64,000 nucleotides of DNA from Peptoniphilaceae bacterium (GTDB lineage: Bacteria > Bacillota > Clostridia > Tissierellales > Peptoniphilaceae): the NCBI GenBank assembly GCA_902363535.1, contig CABJAE010000005.1, positions 1-64,000 on the forward strand, given 5' to 3'. Below are positions 62,774 to 64,000 of the stretch, in pieces. The position numbers were made by a program, and so were the translations under genes. The notes under the pieces are model-generated. The model was given only the letters and a program-made list of their open reading frames with translations. It was not told the origin of the DNA and searched no databases. Position 1 is the first letter of the stretch, and each line of letters opens with the position of its first letter.

Positions 62774-63665
62774 ATTGACGGCGGAGAATGCCGGCGTCCG
62801 CCTGGACAATTTTCTTGCCGAAAAACTGGAAATGAGCCGCTCCCAAGTGAAGCGGGCCGTGGACGAAGGGCGGGTCGCGGTAAACGGACAGAAGGTAAAG
62901 GCGGGGTATAAACTTCAGGCGGGGGACGAAATTTCCTTCGAAGAAGAAGCGCCCTATGTACTGGAGCCGAAGGACGTGCCATTCAATGTTCTCTACGAAG
63001 ACGAGCACCTGGCCTGTATCGACAAGCCCTACGGCCTCGTGGTCCATCCCGGGGCGGGCCGGGAAGAAGAAACCTTGGTTCACGGACTGCTGCACCGCTT
63101 CGATAATCTGGCAAAGGGAAGCGATCCCCTTCGCCCGGGCATCGTTCATCGCCTGGACAAGGACACTTCCGGCGTCATGGTGGTAGCGAAAACAGACGCG
63201 GCCTATGACGGATTGGTAGAAGCTTTTCAAAATCGGCGGGTGCAAAAGATTTACTACGCTATTTGTCGCGGCGTTATACGGGAAGCGGGCATCATCGATT
63301 CACCCATCGGGCGGGATCCGAAAAATCGCATTCGCATGGCGGCGGGTGTGTATCCTTCCAAAGAAGCCTTGACGGAGTATGCGCCGGTGCTCGCTTTTCG
63401 CGATTTCACTCTGATTCGCGTGGCCCTTCACACGGGGCGCACCCATCAAATTCGCGTGCACATGGCATCCATCGGTCACGGGCTTTTAGGCGATCCCTTG
63501 TATGGGGCGAAGAACGACAGAGAAAAAGAACTTTTGCTCCACAGTTGCCACTTGGCCTTTACCCACCCGATCACGGGAGATGAAGTGGCCGTCACCTCGA
63601 AACTTCCCGAGCGCATGCTCGCTTATATACGAAAGGAGAAAGGGGACCGATGCACAAGATTTTAG
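62763..63665 (+). CDS. rluD: 23S rRNA pseudouridine synthase RluD family
   Basis: A 300-aa RluA-family enzyme. An N-terminal S4 domain (about 1-65, RLDNFLAEKLEMSRSQVKRAV) precedes the catalytic domain with HRLDKDTSGVMVVAKT (catalytic Asp) and the C-terminal LHTGRTHQIRVHMASIGH. It probably forms pseudouridines in 23S rRNA. ATG 62763 is my choice; 62748 is possible and adds 5 residues. It overlaps lspA and pyrR. Confidence 0.92.
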   Translation: MLHKLTAENAGVRLDNFLAEKLEMSRSQVKRAVDEGRVAVNGQKVKAGYKLQAGDEISFEEEAPYVLEPKDVPFNVLYEDEHLACIDKPYGLVVHPGAGREEETLVHGLLHRFDNLAKGSDPLRPGIVHRLDKDTSGVMVVAKTDAAYDGLVEAFQNRRVQKIYYAICRGVIREAGIIDSPIGRDPKNRIRMAAGVYPSKEALTEYAPVLAFRDFTLIRVALHTGRTHQIRVHMASIGHGLLGDPLYGAKNDREKELLLHSCHLAFTHPITGDEVAVTSKLPERMLAYIRKEKGDRCTRF

Positions 63666-64000
63666 ATGAACTCGCCATGAAACGGGCCACGGCTCGCATC
63701 GCCAATGAAATTATCGAGCGAAACAAAGGGCTGGACGATGTGGTCCTCATCGGCATCGTGACGCGGGGCGAATTTTTCGCTCGCCGCCTTCAAGAGAAGA
63801 TGAAACAAATCGAAGGCGTGCATGTGCCAGTCTATACCCTTGATCCGAGTTTTTTCAGAGACGATCGACGGGACGAGGCCTTTTTGCCCATGGAATTTAT
63901 GGGAAAAATCGACGGCAAACGGGTGGTCTTGGTAGACGATGTTCTCTACACGGGCCGCACGGTGCGCGCCGCCATGGACGCCCTTATGGTGAAAGATCGG
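63650..64000 (+). CDS. pyrR: PyrR bifunctional regulator (partial)
   Basis: The first 117 residues of a PRPP-binding regulator, cut by the window edge. Landmarks are KRATARIANEII, VVLIGIVTRGEFFARRL and the PRPP loop VVLVDDVLYTGRTVRAAMDAL. PyrR attenuates pyr operons by binding mRNA and has weak uracil phosphoribosyltransferase activity. It overlaps the rluD end by 16 bp. Confidence 0.92.
   Translation, partial: MHKILDELAMKRATARIANEIIERNKGLDDVVLIGIVTRGEFFARRLQEKMKQIEGVHVPVYTLDPSFFRDDRRDEAFLPMEFMGKIDGKRVVLVDDVLYTGRTVRAAMDALMVKDR

Overview
The window is a chromosomal stretch of an anaerobic Firmicute. Gene order and gene content fit the Tissierellia/Clostridia side, and a Peptoniphilaceae-like organism is my best guess, inferred from overall character rather than from a marker gene. 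Supporting signs are a Gram-positive style 5S/tRNA block, GatCAB, a glmS ribozyme, SLH and SepF proteins, a siroheme/corrinoid gene set, and the DUF512-der-plsY-gpsA and yggS-sepF-ylmH-lspA-rluD-pyrR strings. The host genes look GC-moderate to GC-rich, with very tight overlapping operons. Most recognisable host promoters are of the extended -10 type (TGnTATAAT).

Region 1 (1-1132) is the tail of an rRNA operon: 5S rRNA followed by ten tRNA genes (Asn, Leu, initiator Met, Met, Glu, Val, Asp, Tyr, Gly, Arg). Region 2 (1106-8551) is an AT-rich integrated element of about 7.4 kb in the 3' end of tRNA-Arg. It is bounded by a perfect 51-bp direct repeat. It carries a tyrosine integrase, an SF2 helicase, a serine resolvase with a res-like site, an acidic unknown protein, a tandem pair of paralogous unknown proteins, a probable stand-alone RNA, and 1.67 kb of apparently non-coding DNA. 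It has no relaxase, capsid, terminase or recognisable replication initiator. It is the most novel part of the window. Integration splits the terminator of the host rRNA/tRNA operon.

Region 3 (8.7-21.6 kb) is host: an acidic membrane-anchored unknown, a TetR/DUF2871 pair with a visible operator, then one long operon (ybaK, phosphohexomutase, PfkB-like, isochorismatase-like, YhaO/YhaN-like SbcDC pair, phosphohydrolase, CYTH) and ppsA. Region 4 (21.7-27.2 kb) has a leftward siroheme operon (sirC-hemC-cobA/hemD plus a small gene) divergent from an SLH protein. Region 5 (27.3-35.3 kb) holds tcdA, pcrA, ligA and gatCAB. Region 6 (35.3-44.7 kb) has dedA, an SfsA-GNAT fusion, cbiA, cobQ, and a two-component system with an ABC transporter (RR-HK-ATPase-FtsX permease).

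Region 7 (44.8-54.8 kb) has glmS with its ribozyme (leftward), a cytoplasmic parvulin, a RelA/SpoT-domain protein, msrA, a Xaa-His dipeptidase, a His-rich DUF1292 protein, a radical SAM protein, a P-loop protein, small unknowns and glyA. Region 8 (54.8-64 kb) is the conserved cell-envelope/division string ending in a truncated pyrR. The siroheme genes (uroporphyrinogen III to precorrin-2 to sirohydrochlorin) and the separate cbiA-cobQ pair (side-chain amidation) point to corrinoid metabolism shared between two loci. GlmS, the phosphohexomutase and the division genes supply and organise the envelope.
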